The notes: generated from the sequence alone by a model not told the origin. Counted from the stretch's first letter, positions 37,129-47,179 are shown. The stretch: 50,828 bases of DNA from Methylomonas koyamae (GCF_001644025.1 NZ_LUUK01000016.1:1-50828); one strand, 5' to 3'. Numbers and translations are program-made.

Positions 37129-37144
37129 TGGCATATATTCTGCT
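37129..37144 (+). promoter_or_regulatory. Sigma-54 promoter of glnK-amtB
   Basis: TGGCATATATTCTGCT matches TGGCAC-N5-TTGCW with correct spacing, 48 bases before the glnK ATG. Confidence 0.7.
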
Positions 37145-37188
37145 TTGGCTGAGTTGGGAATTTACTAACTCAAGCAACGAGGTGTTGA

Positions 37189-37530
<342 letters not shown>

Positions 37531-37554
37531 ACCTAGACCATGGGGACTAAGCAA

Positions 37555-38955
37555 ATGAGATATGTAGCAGGCATGGCGCTGTTGGCGCTGTTGGGCTTCT
37601 CGGGGATCGCCGGCGCGGAAGAAGCGGCGGCACCGGCCGTTCAAGCCACCGTGAACAAGGGCGATACTGCCTGGATGATTGTTGCCACGGTATTGGTCGC
37701 GTTGATGGTCATTCCCGGTTTGGCATTGTTTTACGGCGGCATGGTGCGAGCCAAAAACATGTTGTCGATTCTGATGCAAGTGTTCGTGATCTTTTCGTTA
37801 TCGGCCATTTTGTGGGCGGTTTACGGGTATAGCGTGGCGTTTACCGAAGGCAACGCGTTTTTTGGCGGTTTCAGCAAGGCCTTTCTGTCCGGTATCACGC
37901 CGGATTCGATGGCGGCGACCTTTAGCAAGGGCGTGTACGTGCCGGAATACATTTATGTCGCTTTTCAGCTGACCTTTTCGGCGATTACTCCGGCGCTAAT
38001 AATCGGCGCCTTCGCCGAGCGCGTGAAGTTCTCGGCGGTGCTGTTGTTTACGGTAATCTGGTTCAGCATTTGTTATTTACCGATGGCGCACATGGTTTGG
38101 TACTGGGCCGGTCCGGACGCATATACAGACGCGACTGCGGCCGAAGCAGCGGGAGCCACGGCCGGTTTCTTGTTCCAAAAAGGCGCGCTGGACTTCGCCG
38201 GCGGCACCGTTGTGCATATCAACGCCGGCATGGCCGGTTTGGTCGGCTGTCTGCTGATCGGCAAACGCATCGGCTACGGCAAGGAATTCATCGCGCCGCA
38301 TAGCGTAACGATGAACATGATCGGCGCTTCGTTGTTGTGGATCGGTTGGTTCGGTTTCAACGCCGGTTCCAACTTGGAAGCCAACGGTCTGGCTGCATTG
38401 GTTTTCGTTAACACGCTACTGGCTGCCGCAGCCGCGACCTTGTCCTGGATGGTCATGGAATGGCTGGTGCGCGGCAAGCCCAGCATGTTGGGCGCGACTT
38501 CCGGCGCCGTGGCCGGTCTGGTTGCGATCACCCCGGCTTGCGGTTGGGCGGGGCCGATGGGTTCGATCGCGCTGGGCTTCGTTGTCGGCGCGGTGTGCTT
38601 CTGGTCGGTGACTCGCTTGAAACATGCGCTGAACTATGACGACTCGTTGGACGCCTTCGGCGTACACGGTGTTGGCGGCATCGTCGGCGCCTTGGGGACC
38701 GGCATCGTCGCGAGCCCGGCACTGGGCGGTACCGGCGTGTGGGATTATGTCGCCAACGCGGTAGCGGAATACGACATGTTGACGCAAGTCACCAGCCAAG
38801 CCTGGGGCGTGGGTGTCGCGATTGTCTGGTCCGGCATTGCATCGTTCGTGGCATTCAAAATCGCCGACGTGGCGGTGGGTCTGCGCGTCAACGAAGCGAC
38901 CGAGCGCGAAGGTTTGGACGTGACCGAGCACGGCGAAACGGCTTATCACATTTAA
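37555..38955 (+). CDS. amtB: Ammonium transporter AmtB
   Basis: An Amt/Rh channel of about 466 residues for ammonium uptake. The signal peptide MRYVAGMALLALLGFSGIAGA precedes eleven membrane helices. FYGGMVRAKNMLS, FAERVKFSAVLLF, HINAGMAGLVGCLLIG and DDSLDAFGVHGVGGIVGALG carry the pore histidines. I prefer the ATG at 37555, with GGGG about 8 bases upstream, over the ATG at 37540, which lacks a ribosome site. It is co-transcribed with glnK and ends before a strong terminator. Confidence 0.94.
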   Translation: MRYVAGMALLALLGFSGIAGAEEAAAPAVQATVNKGDTAWMIVATVLVALMVIPGLALFYGGMVRAKNMLSILMQVFVIFSLSAILWAVYGYSVAFTEGNAFFGGFSKAFLSGITPDSMAATFSKGVYVPEYIYVAFQLTFSAITPALIIGAFAERVKFSAVLLFTVIWFSICYLPMAHMVWYWAGPDAYTDATAAEAAGATAGFLFQKGALDFAGGTVVHINAGMAGLVGCLLIGKRIGYGKEFIAPHSVTMNMIGASLLWIGWFGFNAGSNLEANGLAALVFVNTLLAAAAATLSWMVMEWLVRGKPSMLGATSGAVAGLVAITPACGWAGPMGSIALGFVVGAVCFWSVTRLKHALNYDDSLDAFGVHGVGGIVGALGTGIVASPALGGTGVWDYVANAVAEYDMLTQVTSQAWGVGVAIVWSGIASFVAFKIADVAVGLRVNEATEREGLDVTEHGETAYHI

Positions 38956-38982
38956 GCTATCGAGATTGCTGATTAACAAGGA

Positions 38983-39016
38983 AAAAACGGACCGTCGGTC
39001 AGGGCGGTCCGTTTTT
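38983..39016 (+). terminator. Terminator after amtB
   Basis: ACGGACCG (38987-38994) pairs with CGGTCCGT (39005-39012), followed by a T-run, 31 bases after amtB. Confidence 0.85.
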
Positions 39017-39029
39017 GCTATCATTAAAA

Positions 39030-39044
39030 GCACCTTTCCGGTGC
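39030..39044. promoter_or_regulatory. NtrC-type palindrome before the second P-II gene
   Basis: GCACCTTTCCGGTGC fits GCAC-N6-GGTGC, 94 bases before the ATG. I found no sigma-54 element with the right GG-N10-GC spacing; TGGAATTATTTATGA near 39073 is only a partial match. Confidence 0.5.
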
Positions 39045-39095
39045 TTGAGCCGGTAAATTGTAGGTTAGCCTGGAATTATTTATGATTGGCGGTAG

Positions 39096-39476
<381 letters not shown>

Positions 39477-39513
39477 ATTTCCCCAGCGGGTTTTATTGCT
39501 GGGCGAACATTTC

Positions 39514-39560
39514 AATCGCCCTGGTTCGCGAAGACGATTCGCGGGCCAGGGCGATTTTGT
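39514..39560 (+). terminator. Hairpin with T-run between second P-II and second amt gene
   Basis: AATCGCCCTGG (39514-39524) pairs over 11 bases with CCAGGGCGATT (39546-39556); an inner CGCGA/TCGCG stem extends it, and TTTTGT follows. It could terminate or attenuate transcription into the amt gene. Confidence 0.75.
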
Positions 39561-39605
39561 CGTTTCTGGTTCTCCAAAAATTGACCTAGCAAAAATTCAA
39601 CAAAA

Positions 39606-40898
39606 ATGACAATAACAAAAAGAGTCTTCGTACTCACAGCACCGTTGTTCATCTGGCCCGCCGCCGCGTGCGCGGAGGGCATCAATCAAGCTAACACCGC
39701 CTGGGTGCTTACATCCACCGCTCTGGTGTTGTTCATGACGATACCCGGCTTGTCGCTGTTTTACGGCGGCTTGGTCCGTAGCAAAAACGTGCTATCGGTT
39801 TTGATGCAGTGTTTTGCAATTACTTGTCTGGTGTCGTTGTTATGGTTGGCAGGCGTGTACAGTCTGGTATTCGCCGACGGTGGCGACTGGCAACCGTGGC
39901 TGGGCGGCGCCGGCAAATTGTTCCTGCCGGACATGGGTATCGCTAATTTGATCGGCGATATTCCGGAAACCGTGTATTTCATGTTTCAAATGACCTTCGC
40001 GATTATCACGCCGGCCTTGATCGTCGGCGCGTTCGCCGAACGGATGAAGTTTTCGGCGATGCTCTGGTTCAGCGCTTTATGGCTGATCGTCGTCTATATG
40101 CCGATTTGCCATTGGATGTGGGGTAACGGCTGGCTGGCCGCGCTGGGTGCCAAGGACTTCGCCGGTGGGATCGTGATTCACGTCAATGCCGGCGTGGCGT
40201 CCCTGGTCTCGGCCTTGGTCATCGGCAACCGGAAAGGTTTTCCGACCGTGGCCATGCCGCCGCATAACATGACCATGGTCGTCACCGGCGCCGGCATGCT
40301 GTGGTTCGGCTGGTTTGGCTTCAACGGCGGCAGCGCCCTGAAGGCCGACGGTAGCGCCGGCATGGCGATCGCGGTGACTCATATCGCCGCCGCCGCCGGT
40401 TCGCTGACCTGGATGACCATCGAATGGCGCCGCTTCGGCAAACCCAGTGTGTTGGGCATCGTCACCGGCATGGTGGCCGGTTTAGGCACCATTACGCCGG
40501 CTTCGGGCTTTGTCGGTCCGATCGGCGGTCTGGTCATCGGCATTGTTGCCGGTATCGTTTGCTTTTATGCGACGCAATACGTGAAGCGCGGCCTGAAAAT
40601 CGACGATTCGCTGGACGTGTTTCCGGTGCATGGCGTCGGCGGCTGCGTCGGCTCCATTTTGACCGGTGTGTTCGCGGCGGAAAGTTTCGGCGGCTTGGGG
40701 CTGAACGGTGTCAGCATCGCCGAGCAAGTCGGCGTGCAAGCGCTGGCGGTGTTGGTGACCATCGTTTGGAGCGCCGCGTTCAGCTATCTGGTCTTGAAGC
40801 TGCTCGACAAAACCATCGGTTTGCGGGTCAGCGAAGACGAAGAAGTCGAAGGTCTCGACATCGCGCTGCACGAAGAAACCGGTTACCACAATCTATAA
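39606..40898 (+). CDS. Second ammonium transporter (Amt family)
   Basis: A 430-residue Amt channel. The signal peptide spans about residues 1-23 (ending CAEG), then helices with LFYGGLVRSKNVLSVL, FAERMKFSAMLWF, VNAGVASLVSALVIG and DDSLDVFPVHGVGGCVG, which hold the pore histidines. It is clearly divergent from the first AmtB, shorter in the second loop. It is preceded by a P-II paralogue and a terminator-like hairpin. The ribosome site is weak. Confidence 0.93.
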   Translation: MTITKRVFVLTAPLFIWPAAACAEGINQANTAWVLTSTALVLFMTIPGLSLFYGGLVRSKNVLSVLMQCFAITCLVSLLWLAGVYSLVFADGGDWQPWLGGAGKLFLPDMGIANLIGDIPETVYFMFQMTFAIITPALIVGAFAERMKFSAMLWFSALWLIVVYMPICHWMWGNGWLAALGAKDFAGGIVIHVNAGVASLVSALVIGNRKGFPTVAMPPHNMTMVVTGAGMLWFGWFGFNGGSALKADGSAGMAIAVTHIAAAAGSLTWMTIEWRRFGKPSVLGIVTGMVAGLGTITPASGFVGPIGGLVIGIVAGIVCFYATQYVKRGLKIDDSLDVFPVHGVGGCVGSILTGVFAAESFGGLGLNGVSIAEQVGVQALAVLVTIVWSAAFSYLVLKLLDKTIGLRVSEDEEVEGLDIALHEETGYHNL

Positions 40899-40923
40899 CT
40901 ACGCCAGCGTTTGCCGGCTCGAG

Positions 40924-40950
40924 CGGGCGGAGACCGACTCCGCCCGTTTT
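40924..40950 (+). terminator. Terminator after the second amt gene
   Basis: CGGGCGGAG (40924-40932) pairs with CTCCGCCCG (40938-40946) around ACCGA and runs into TTTT, 26 bases after the amt stop. Confidence 0.85.
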
Positions 40951-40971
40951 CATCAACCTCAGTGGAAATTC

Positions 40972-41736
40972 ATGCCTATCCCACTTTCCGAACTGGAAAC
41001 CATCGTGCGCGCCGCCGGCGCGATTGCGATGACTTATTTCAACGATCTGGACCAATTGGCCGTCAGCAAAAAAAGCGCACGCGATCTGGTCACCGACGCC
41101 GATGTCGCGGTCGAACATTATCTGAAACAGGCCTTGACCGAAAAATGGCCGGAATACGGCTTCTGGGGCGAGGAGAGCGGCCAAACCGCCAACCAAAACC
41201 AGCGCTGGATCGTCGATCCGATCGACGGTACCCATTCGTTTTCGAAAGGCCAGTATTTTTGGGGCGTCAGCGTGGCCTTGGAAATTGCCGGCGAATTGGT
41301 GGTCGGCGCGGTGTACGGCCCGGCTCTGGACGACTACTACTGCGCGGCTAAAGGCCAAGGTGCCTGGAAAAACGGCAAGCCGATCCGGGTGTCGGACGAG
41401 ACCAGTCTGGCCGCCAGCATGGTGTCGACCGGCTTCGCCTGTTTGCGCCAGTATTTGCCGGACAACAACCTGCCTCGCTTCTGCCGCATCGCCCAGGCGA
41501 CCACCGGCCAGCGTCGAATGGGTTCGGCGGCATTGGATTTATGCACGGTGGCCGACGGTCAGGTCGATGCGTTCTGGGAACAGGAATTGAATTTGTACGA
41601 CGTGGCTGGTGGGGCATTGGTCGTTCTAGAAGCCGGCGGCACGCTGACCGATTTTCAGGGCAATCCCGGCGTGTTTCCCAAGCAGATATTGGCCACGAAC
41701 GGCAAAATTCTCGATCAGATATGGCCGTTGATGTAA
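40972..41736 (+). CDS. hisN: Inositol-monophosphatase-family histidinol phosphatase
   Basis: A 254-residue Mg-dependent phosphatase. GFWGEESG, WIVDPIDGTHSF and the C-terminal LYDVAGGALVVLEAGG are the metal-binding motifs of the family. The sequence resembles HisN-type enzymes removing phosphate from L-histidinol phosphate. Inositol monophosphatase or a related sugar phosphatase is the alternative. It stands alone between the nitrogen genes and the ammonia-lyase operon. Confidence 0.8.
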   Translation: MPIPLSELETIVRAAGAIAMTYFNDLDQLAVSKKSARDLVTDADVAVEHYLKQALTEKWPEYGFWGEESGQTANQNQRWIVDPIDGTHSFSKGQYFWGVSVALEIAGELVVGAVYGPALDDYYCAAKGQGAWKNGKPIRVSDETSLAASMVSTGFACLRQYLPDNNLPRFCRIAQATTGQRRMGSAALDLCTVADGQVDAFWEQELNLYDVAGGALVVLEAGGTLTDFQGNPGVFPKQILATNGKILDQIWPLM

Positions 41737-41806
41737 TGGTTACCGACATCAAGCCTAACGATGATGAAGCTGGCGGCTTGCTCCCGCGCATGAAAAACTT
41801 TGGTGT

Positions 41807-41839
41807 GGGAGCGGCTTCAACCGCACTGGAAGCCGCTCC
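41807..41839. repeat. REP-like palindrome
   Basis: GGAGCGGCTTC (41808-41818) and GAAGCCGCTCC (41829-41839) form an 11-base inverted repeat around a 10-base loop, in the gap after hisN. It looks like a dispersed REP-type element; other copies would lie outside the window. Confidence 0.5.
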
Positions 41840-41907
41840 GATGCGACTAGCCTGTCGGCGTTTCGAAATGGCGTCCAAGTATTTTCAGAGTCGCTATCCG
41901 GCAGAGC

Positions 41908-43443
41908 ATGCCGATGACTAAACGGGCGGCGGTGATTTTCGACGGCACGCCGCTGAGTATCGAGGCCGTGATCGGTATCTCGCGCGGCACGGCCGCCGCG
42001 GTGTTGAGCGAGGCGGCGGAATTTATCGCCCGCATCGATCGCGGCGCCGGTTTCGTCGATACCTTGCTGGCCGAGGAAGGTTGCGTCTACGGCGTCACCA
42101 CCGGCTACGGCGACTCCTGTACCGTCCCGGTGCCGGTCGAATTGGTCGGACAACTGCCGGTGCGTTTGTACCGCTTTCACGGTTGCGGTTTGGGCGAGGA
42201 CTTCGATCCGGAACAAACCCGCGCCATTTTGGTCGCCCGCCTGACCAGTTTGGCGCGCGGCTACTCCGGCGTTCGCTATCGCTTATTGCAACATCTAACT
42301 TTATTGCTGCGCCGCGACATTCTGCCGTTGATCCCGCGAGAAGGCTCGGTCGGCGCCAGCGGCGATCTGACGCCGCTGTCCTATTTGGCCGCCGTGCTGG
42401 CCGGCGAGCGCGACGTGCTGTACCAAAACCGGCGTCGTTCGGTCGTCGAGGTCTACGCGGAACTGGGCATTGCACCGCTGACCTTCCAGCCCAAGGAAGC
42501 CTTGGCGATCATGAATGGCACGGCGGCGATGACCGGTCTGGCCTGTCTGGCCTTCGGCCGCGCCGAATATCTGTCCCGGCTGGCCGCGCGCATCACCAGT
42601 TTGGCGGTCACCGCAATGCAAGGTAACGCCTACCATTTCGACGCCAAATTGTTCCAGCTCAAGCCGCATCCCGGTCAGGCCAAGGTCGCGGCGCGGATTC
42701 GCACCGATTTGCAATGGCACGCCGACATGCCGCGCAACGACAGCCGCTTGCAGGATCGCTATTCGCTACGCTGTGCGCCGCATGTGATTGGGGTGTTGGA
42801 AGACGCCTTGCCCTGGTTGCGGCAACTGATCGAAACCGAGTTGAACAGCGCCAACGACAATCCGTTGATCGACGCCGACGACGAGCACGTGTTGCACGGC
42901 GGGCATTTTTACGGCGGCCACATCGCGTTGGCGATGGACACCTTGAAAACCGCCGTCGCCAATATCGCCGATTTGCTGGACAGGCAATTGGCGCAACTGG
43001 TCGATCCCAAATTCAATCATGGCCTGCCGGCCAATCTGGCGGGCGAGGTCGGCGAGTTGGCGCCGCTCAACCACGGTTTCAAGGCCGTGCAAATCGCCGC
43101 GTCGGCCTGGACTGCCGAAGCCTTGAAATTGACGATGCCGGCCAGCGTGTTCTCCCGATCCACCGAATGCCATAACCAGGACAAGGTCAGCATGGGCACG
43201 ATTGCCGCCCGCGACTGCTTGCGCATCGTGGAATTGACCGAGCAGGTGGCGGCGGCGGCATTGCTGGCCAGCGTGCAAGCCGTGGAATTGCGCGGCGGCG
43301 CGCTGTTGTCCGAGCCGTTGAGCGACACCTGCGCCGATCTGCGCCGTCTGGTCGCGCCGCTGACCGAGGACCGGGCCTTGGACGGCGAATTGCGGGCCTG
43401 TCTCGACGCGATACGCAGCCAGCGCTGGTCTTTATATGACTAA
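41908..43443 (+). CDS. MIO-type aromatic amino acid ammonia-lyase (HAL/PAL family, aryl-polyene type)
   Basis: A 511-residue ammonia-lyase. The self-formed MIO cofactor triad Ala150-Ser151-Gly152 sits in GSVGASGDLTPLSY, and Tyr61 in YGVTTGYGDS is the catalytic base. RFHGCGLGE, LNSANDNPLID and STECHNQDKVSMGTIAARD are further signatures. It deaminates histidine, tyrosine or phenylalanine; the gene order points to formation of an aryl-acrylate starter as in aryl-polyene pathways rather than histidine degradation, since hutU, hutI and hutG are absent. It overlaps the thioesterase gene by 8 bases. Confidence 0.85.
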   Translation: MPMTKRAAVIFDGTPLSIEAVIGISRGTAAAVLSEAAEFIARIDRGAGFVDTLLAEEGCVYGVTTGYGDSCTVPVPVELVGQLPVRLYRFHGCGLGEDFDPEQTRAILVARLTSLARGYSGVRYRLLQHLTLLLRRDILPLIPREGSVGASGDLTPLSYLAAVLAGERDVLYQNRRRSVVEVYAELGIAPLTFQPKEALAIMNGTAAMTGLACLAFGRAEYLSRLAARITSLAVTAMQGNAYHFDAKLFQLKPHPGQAKVAARIRTDLQWHADMPRNDSRLQDRYSLRCAPHVIGVLEDALPWLRQLIETELNSANDNPLIDADDEHVLHGGHFYGGHIALAMDTLKTAVANIADLLDRQLAQLVDPKFNHGLPANLAGEVGELAPLNHGFKAVQIAASAWTAEALKLTMPASVFSRSTECHNQDKVSMGTIAARDCLRIVELTEQVAAAALLASVQAVELRGGALLSEPLSDTCADLRRLVAPLTEDRALDGELRACLDAIRSQRWSLYD

Positions 43444-43867
43444 GTCCGTGCTGGAAGCCGAAGTCGCCATCGATATCCCGTTTCACGATGTCGACATGAT
43501 GGCCGTGGCCTGGCACGGCCACTATTGCAAATATTTCGAAGTGGCGCGCTGCGCGCTGTTGGACAAGATAGCCTACAACTATCCGCAAATGCGGGACTCC
43601 GGCTTCGCCTGGCCGCTGGTGGATATACGCATCCGCTACGTCAAACCGGCCCGCTTTGGTCAGAGGGTGCTGGTCAGAGCCCGTTTGAGCGAATGGGAGC
43701 ACCGCTTGAAAATTGATTACCTGATCCTCGACCAGGCCAGCGGTGATCGCTTGACCAAGGGCTATAGCGTGCAGGTGGCCGTCGATTTAAACAGCGGCGA
43801 GCTGTGTTGGCAATCGCCGCCGGTGCTGCTCGCCAAATTGGGCTTGGTGTCGCCGTGTTCCGACTGA
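43436..43867 (+). CDS. Hotdog-fold acyl-CoA/ACP thioesterase (4HBT family)
   Basis: A 143-residue hotdog protein. The catalytic segment FHDVDMMAVAWHGHYCKYFEVAR has the Asp and aromatic/His pattern of 4-hydroxybenzoyl-CoA thioesterase-like enzymes. IRIRYVKPARFGQRVLVRARL forms the central strands. The ATG overlaps the ammonia-lyase stop, so translation is coupled. In aryl-polyene clusters such thioesterases act on acyl-ACP or acyl-CoA intermediates. Confidence 0.82.
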   Translation: MTKSVLEAEVAIDIPFHDVDMMAVAWHGHYCKYFEVARCALLDKIAYNYPQMRDSGFAWPLVDIRIRYVKPARFGQRVLVRARLSEWEHRLKIDYLILDQASGDRLTKGYSVQVAVDLNSGELCWQSPPVLLAKLGLVSPCSD

Positions 43868-44436
43868 GCCTGGTAATGCTGATGTTGCTCGTGCCGCCGG
43901 CATGGGCCGACGACGTGTTGGACCAAGTCCGAGCGATGCTGCAACCTCAACCGATCGCGGTCGGCCATTTTCGGCAAACCAAGCAACTGGCCTTTCTGCA
44001 ACAACCTTTGGTGTCCGAAGGCGAGTTCGTTTATGCCCAAAGCGGCGGCGTGATCTGGAATACCGTCAGCCCGGTCGCCTCGACGGTATTGATCGGCGGA
44101 GACCGGATGATTTCCGAGCAGGGCGAGCAAGCCCTGCCGCCCAGTTTCGGCCAATTGATACCGGCACTGTTGGGCGGCGACTTCGCTCGATTGCGGGCGG
44201 ACTTCGAGATTCAAGGCAGCGTCCAGGCCCGGAGTTGGCGCTTGCAGTTCCTACCCAAGGACCCGCTACTCGCCAAGATCGTCGCCGAACTGGTACTGTC
44301 CGGCGATAGCGACTTGCGCGGCTTCGATATACTGGAAAGCGGCGGCAACCGCTCCAGTACCGTCTTCGAACACATCAGCCATCCGGCCCAACTGACGCCG
44401 GCACAGGCGGCCGAATTTGAACGTTTATCGCCCTAG
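43855..44436 (+). CDS. LolA-like outer-membrane lipoprotein carrier protein
   Basis: A periplasmic protein of about 193 residues. From the GTG at 43855 the signal peptide FRLSLVMLMLLVPPAWA precedes QPIAVGHFRQTKQLAFL and EGEFVYAQSGGVIW, the LolA-type half barrel. Another GTG at 43804 would add 17 residues. It overlaps the thioesterase and the exporter on either side. In aryl-polyene and xanthomonadin clusters a LolA-like protein assists transfer of the pigment lipid to the outer membrane. Confidence 0.78.
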   Translation: MFRLSLVMLMLLVPPAWADDVLDQVRAMLQPQPIAVGHFRQTKQLAFLQQPLVSEGEFVYAQSGGVIWNTVSPVASTVLIGGDRMISEQGEQALPPSFGQLIPALLGGDFARLRADFEIQGSVQARSWRLQFLPKDPLLAKIVAELVLSGDSDLRGFDILESGGNRSSTVFEHISHPAQLTPAQAAEFERLSP

Positions 44437-46747
44437 GCTGTATGCGCTGATTTGGTGTCTGGCGATGACTGCGCTGGCTTGGCAGGCGGCGCGCGACTGG
44501 TCGCGGGATTGGCTGGAAACCGGTTTCATGGCCTTGCTGCCGGTCGCGGAACAACGCCCGGACGTGGCCGAGGCGATTGCCGCGCGGAATCGGCAAATCC
44601 AAGGCAAGCTGATTTGGCTGGCCGGCGCGGCGAGCGCCGATCAAGCCGTCGCCGCGATTCGGCAAGTCCACCGCGAGCTGGCGGCCAGCGGTTTGTTCGC
44701 GAGTTTGCCGCTGGAACGCGCGGCGGACGTTGCGGCGCCGGCCTATCGGCGTTGGTTTGACTATCGCTATCAGTTATTGGACGACGCCACCCGGCAAACC
44801 CTCAGCCAAGATCCTGCCAAAATCGCCGCCGAAAATCTGGCCTGGCTGTACAGTCCGGTCGGCCAATTGCAGACCGCCGGCTTGGAACGCGATCCCTGGC
44901 TACTGTTCAACCGCTATCTGCGGGCCCGGCAGCCGTTGGCGGCCAGCCTGCACCAAGGCGTCCCGCTGATCAAGCGCGACGGCCGCTACTGGGCCCTGCT
45001 GATCGGCGAATGGCCGGATAGCGACCTGAAACTGGATAAACTGGGCACCCTGCTAAGCCTCAACCAGCGGCTGACCGGGCAAATCGCCGAGCAGGGCGGC
45101 GAGTTGCTGGCGACCGGCATGCCGCTATTTACCGCCCATGGCTCGCATAGCGCTCAGCAAGAGATGTCGCTGATCGGCGGCGGATCGACGCTAGGCTTGC
45201 TGATCTTGCTCTGGGCGGCGTTCCGCGGCCCGCGGCCCTTGCTGCTGTCGTGTCTGGCGGTCGCCGCCGGCTTGTTCGCGGCTTGGGTATTGAGCCTGCA
45301 ACTGTTCGGCAAGCTGCATATTCTGACGCTGGTGTTCGGTTCCAGCCTGGTCGGGGTCGTTGTCGATTATGCGCTGCATTTTTTTTGCGACGGCATGGGC
45401 TTGCCGGATTGGACGCCGCGCCAGGGCTTGGCCTATGTGTTGCCCGGCATCGGCTTCGGCCTGTTGACCAGCTTGCTGGGCTACGCCGGTTTGGGCTGGT
45501 CGCCGTTTCCCGGCTTGCGAGAAATCGCCGCGTTTTCGGCCATCGGTTTGATTGTGTCGTGGTTGACTGTCGTCGCGGTGTTTCCGTGCTTGCTGGGCGG
45601 CTTTCGCATGCCGCATCGGCCGGCCGTGTTACGGTTGACCCGTTATTGGCAGCAAGTCTGGCCGGGTTGGCTTAACCGCCATCGGGTCGCGCTGGCACTA
45701 AGCCTGGCGGTCTTGCTGGTCGGCGGCTTGACCCAATTACAGCCCAAGGACGACGTGCGCCTGTTGCAATCGGCTCCGACCAGTTTGCTGGCCGCCGACG
45801 CCAAACTCAAGCAAGTGCTGGCGATTGGCTACGACAGTCAGTTTTTTCTGGTCAGTGGCGCCGATCAAACAGAATGGCTCGCCAACGAACATCGACTGCT
45901 GGCTGGTTTAAACGGCATTCGCGGGCAGGGCGGATTGGCGGGTTACGACGCGATCAGCGCGGCTTGGCCCGATCCGGAGCGGCAGCGCGCCGATTACCGC
46001 TTGCTGCAAACCACGCTGTACGACAACGTGAGATTGAAAACCTATATGACGGGCTTGGGCTTCAGCGCCCAAGCCGCCGCCGAGGAAGCCCGCCAATTCG
46101 TCGCCGCCGAGGCAAGGGTCTTGCCGCTGGCTGATTGGCTGGCCGCCGCCGATCCCGGTCAGCGCGGCCTGTGGCTGGGTTGCGATGTCGGTGCCTGCCG
46201 TAGCGTGGTGGCATTGAGCGGCGTTGCCGATCTGGCCGGCCTCGCCGCGCTGCAAAACCTGCCAGGGGTGGCCTGGGTGGATCAGGCCGGGCAAATGTCG
46301 GCGCTATTCGCCCGTTACCGCGCGATGGTCACCGGCTTGTTGCTAGGCGTGTGCGGCTTGTTGCTGGCCGCGCTGGTCTTTAAATTGGGCTGGCGCAGCG
46401 GTTTGCAGGTCATGGCCGTGCCGGCCGTCGCGATGGCGGCGGCCTTGGCGATATTGGGCTGGCGCGGCGAATTGTTTACCTTGTTCAATCTGTTCGCGCT
46501 GATGCTGGTGCTGGAAGTCGGCGTCGATTACGCGGTGTTCTTTCATCTGGCCGGCAGCGAACGGCGCGACTCGACCGGACTCGCCGTCACCCTGTCCGCC
46601 TTCAGCACCTTGCTGGCCTACGGACTCCTGGCGCTCAGCTCGACCGCCATCGTCCACGCCTTTGGCCTGACCCTGGCGGTCGGCATCACCACCGCATTTT
46701 TACTAGCGCCGCTGGTTGGTTTCAGCGCGCGGCCGAGCCGGGCTTAA
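44417..46747 (+). CDS. MMPL/RND-family exporter
   Basis: A 776-residue inner-membrane exporter starting with TTG inside the LolA gene. An N-terminal helix, a first periplasmic domain, five clustered helices (about residues 250-400), a second periplasmic domain and a final five-helix cluster (about 640-770) give the two-repeat MMPL layout. The helix-4-like motifs VGVVVDYALHFF and LEVGVDYAVFFHL carry the conserved Asp-Tyr of proton-driven RND pumps. Predicted MMPL exporters of this type occur in aryl-polyene clusters. It is the last gene of the four-gene operon. Confidence 0.86.
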   Translation: MNVYRPRLYALIWCLAMTALAWQAARDWSRDWLETGFMALLPVAEQRPDVAEAIAARNRQIQGKLIWLAGAASADQAVAAIRQVHRELAASGLFASLPLERAADVAAPAYRRWFDYRYQLLDDATRQTLSQDPAKIAAENLAWLYSPVGQLQTAGLERDPWLLFNRYLRARQPLAASLHQGVPLIKRDGRYWALLIGEWPDSDLKLDKLGTLLSLNQRLTGQIAEQGGELLATGMPLFTAHGSHSAQQEMSLIGGGSTLGLLILLWAAFRGPRPLLLSCLAVAAGLFAAWVLSLQLFGKLHILTLVFGSSLVGVVVDYALHFFCDGMGLPDWTPRQGLAYVLPGIGFGLLTSLLGYAGLGWSPFPGLREIAAFSAIGLIVSWLTVVAVFPCLLGGFRMPHRPAVLRLTRYWQQVWPGWLNRHRVALALSLAVLLVGGLTQLQPKDDVRLLQSAPTSLLAADAKLKQVLAIGYDSQFFLVSGADQTEWLANEHRLLAGLNGIRGQGGLAGYDAISAAWPDPERQRADYRLLQTTLYDNVRLKTYMTGLGFSAQAAAEEARQFVAAEARVLPLADWLAAADPGQRGLWLGCDVGACRSVVALSGVADLAGLAALQNLPGVAWVDQAGQMSALFARYRAMVTGLLLGVCGLLLAALVFKLGWRSGLQVMAVPAVAMAAALAILGWRGELFTLFNLFALMLVLEVGVDYAVFFHLAGSERRDSTGLAVTLSAFSTLLAYGLLALSSTAIVHAFGLTLAVGITTAFLLAPLVGFSARPSRA

Positions 46748-47179
46748 CGGTTTGGGTTCGGCCGATTTTGTCGATGGAATCAGCTGACGAGTCCAAAGAG
46801 TGCTGGGACTCCGCGCGACAGTCTTTGACGATCGGTCAAATACGAGCGGGTTTAGCTGCACGCCTAGATTCCGTCGCCCAAGTCGGCGCTTCAATTCTGG
46901 AATATATCGATAGAGCAACGACGAACGGCCGCATTCCCGACTGAAACTAAAAATTCGGCGTCAGGCATATAACGACGGAATGCCAACTCTAGTTAGCCGT
47001 CTGAACCATAACCGGGGTTTCACTTTAAATCGTCGATTTTCTGTTCAAATCAATGGCGTTACTTTTAGCTGCCGGTGAGTGCTACTAAGATGCCCATGCC
47101 GAATCGATTTCTCGCGAGCAGCCGCTTCGTTAATCTTATCGAGCGGCGATTCGACTTCGTTTGTTTTAATTGGAAACAT

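Noticed and set aside
46748-47179. Possible lost ketosynthase gene after the MMPL exporter
   Set aside because: I looked for ketosynthase or ACP fragments in all frames of this gap and saw none.
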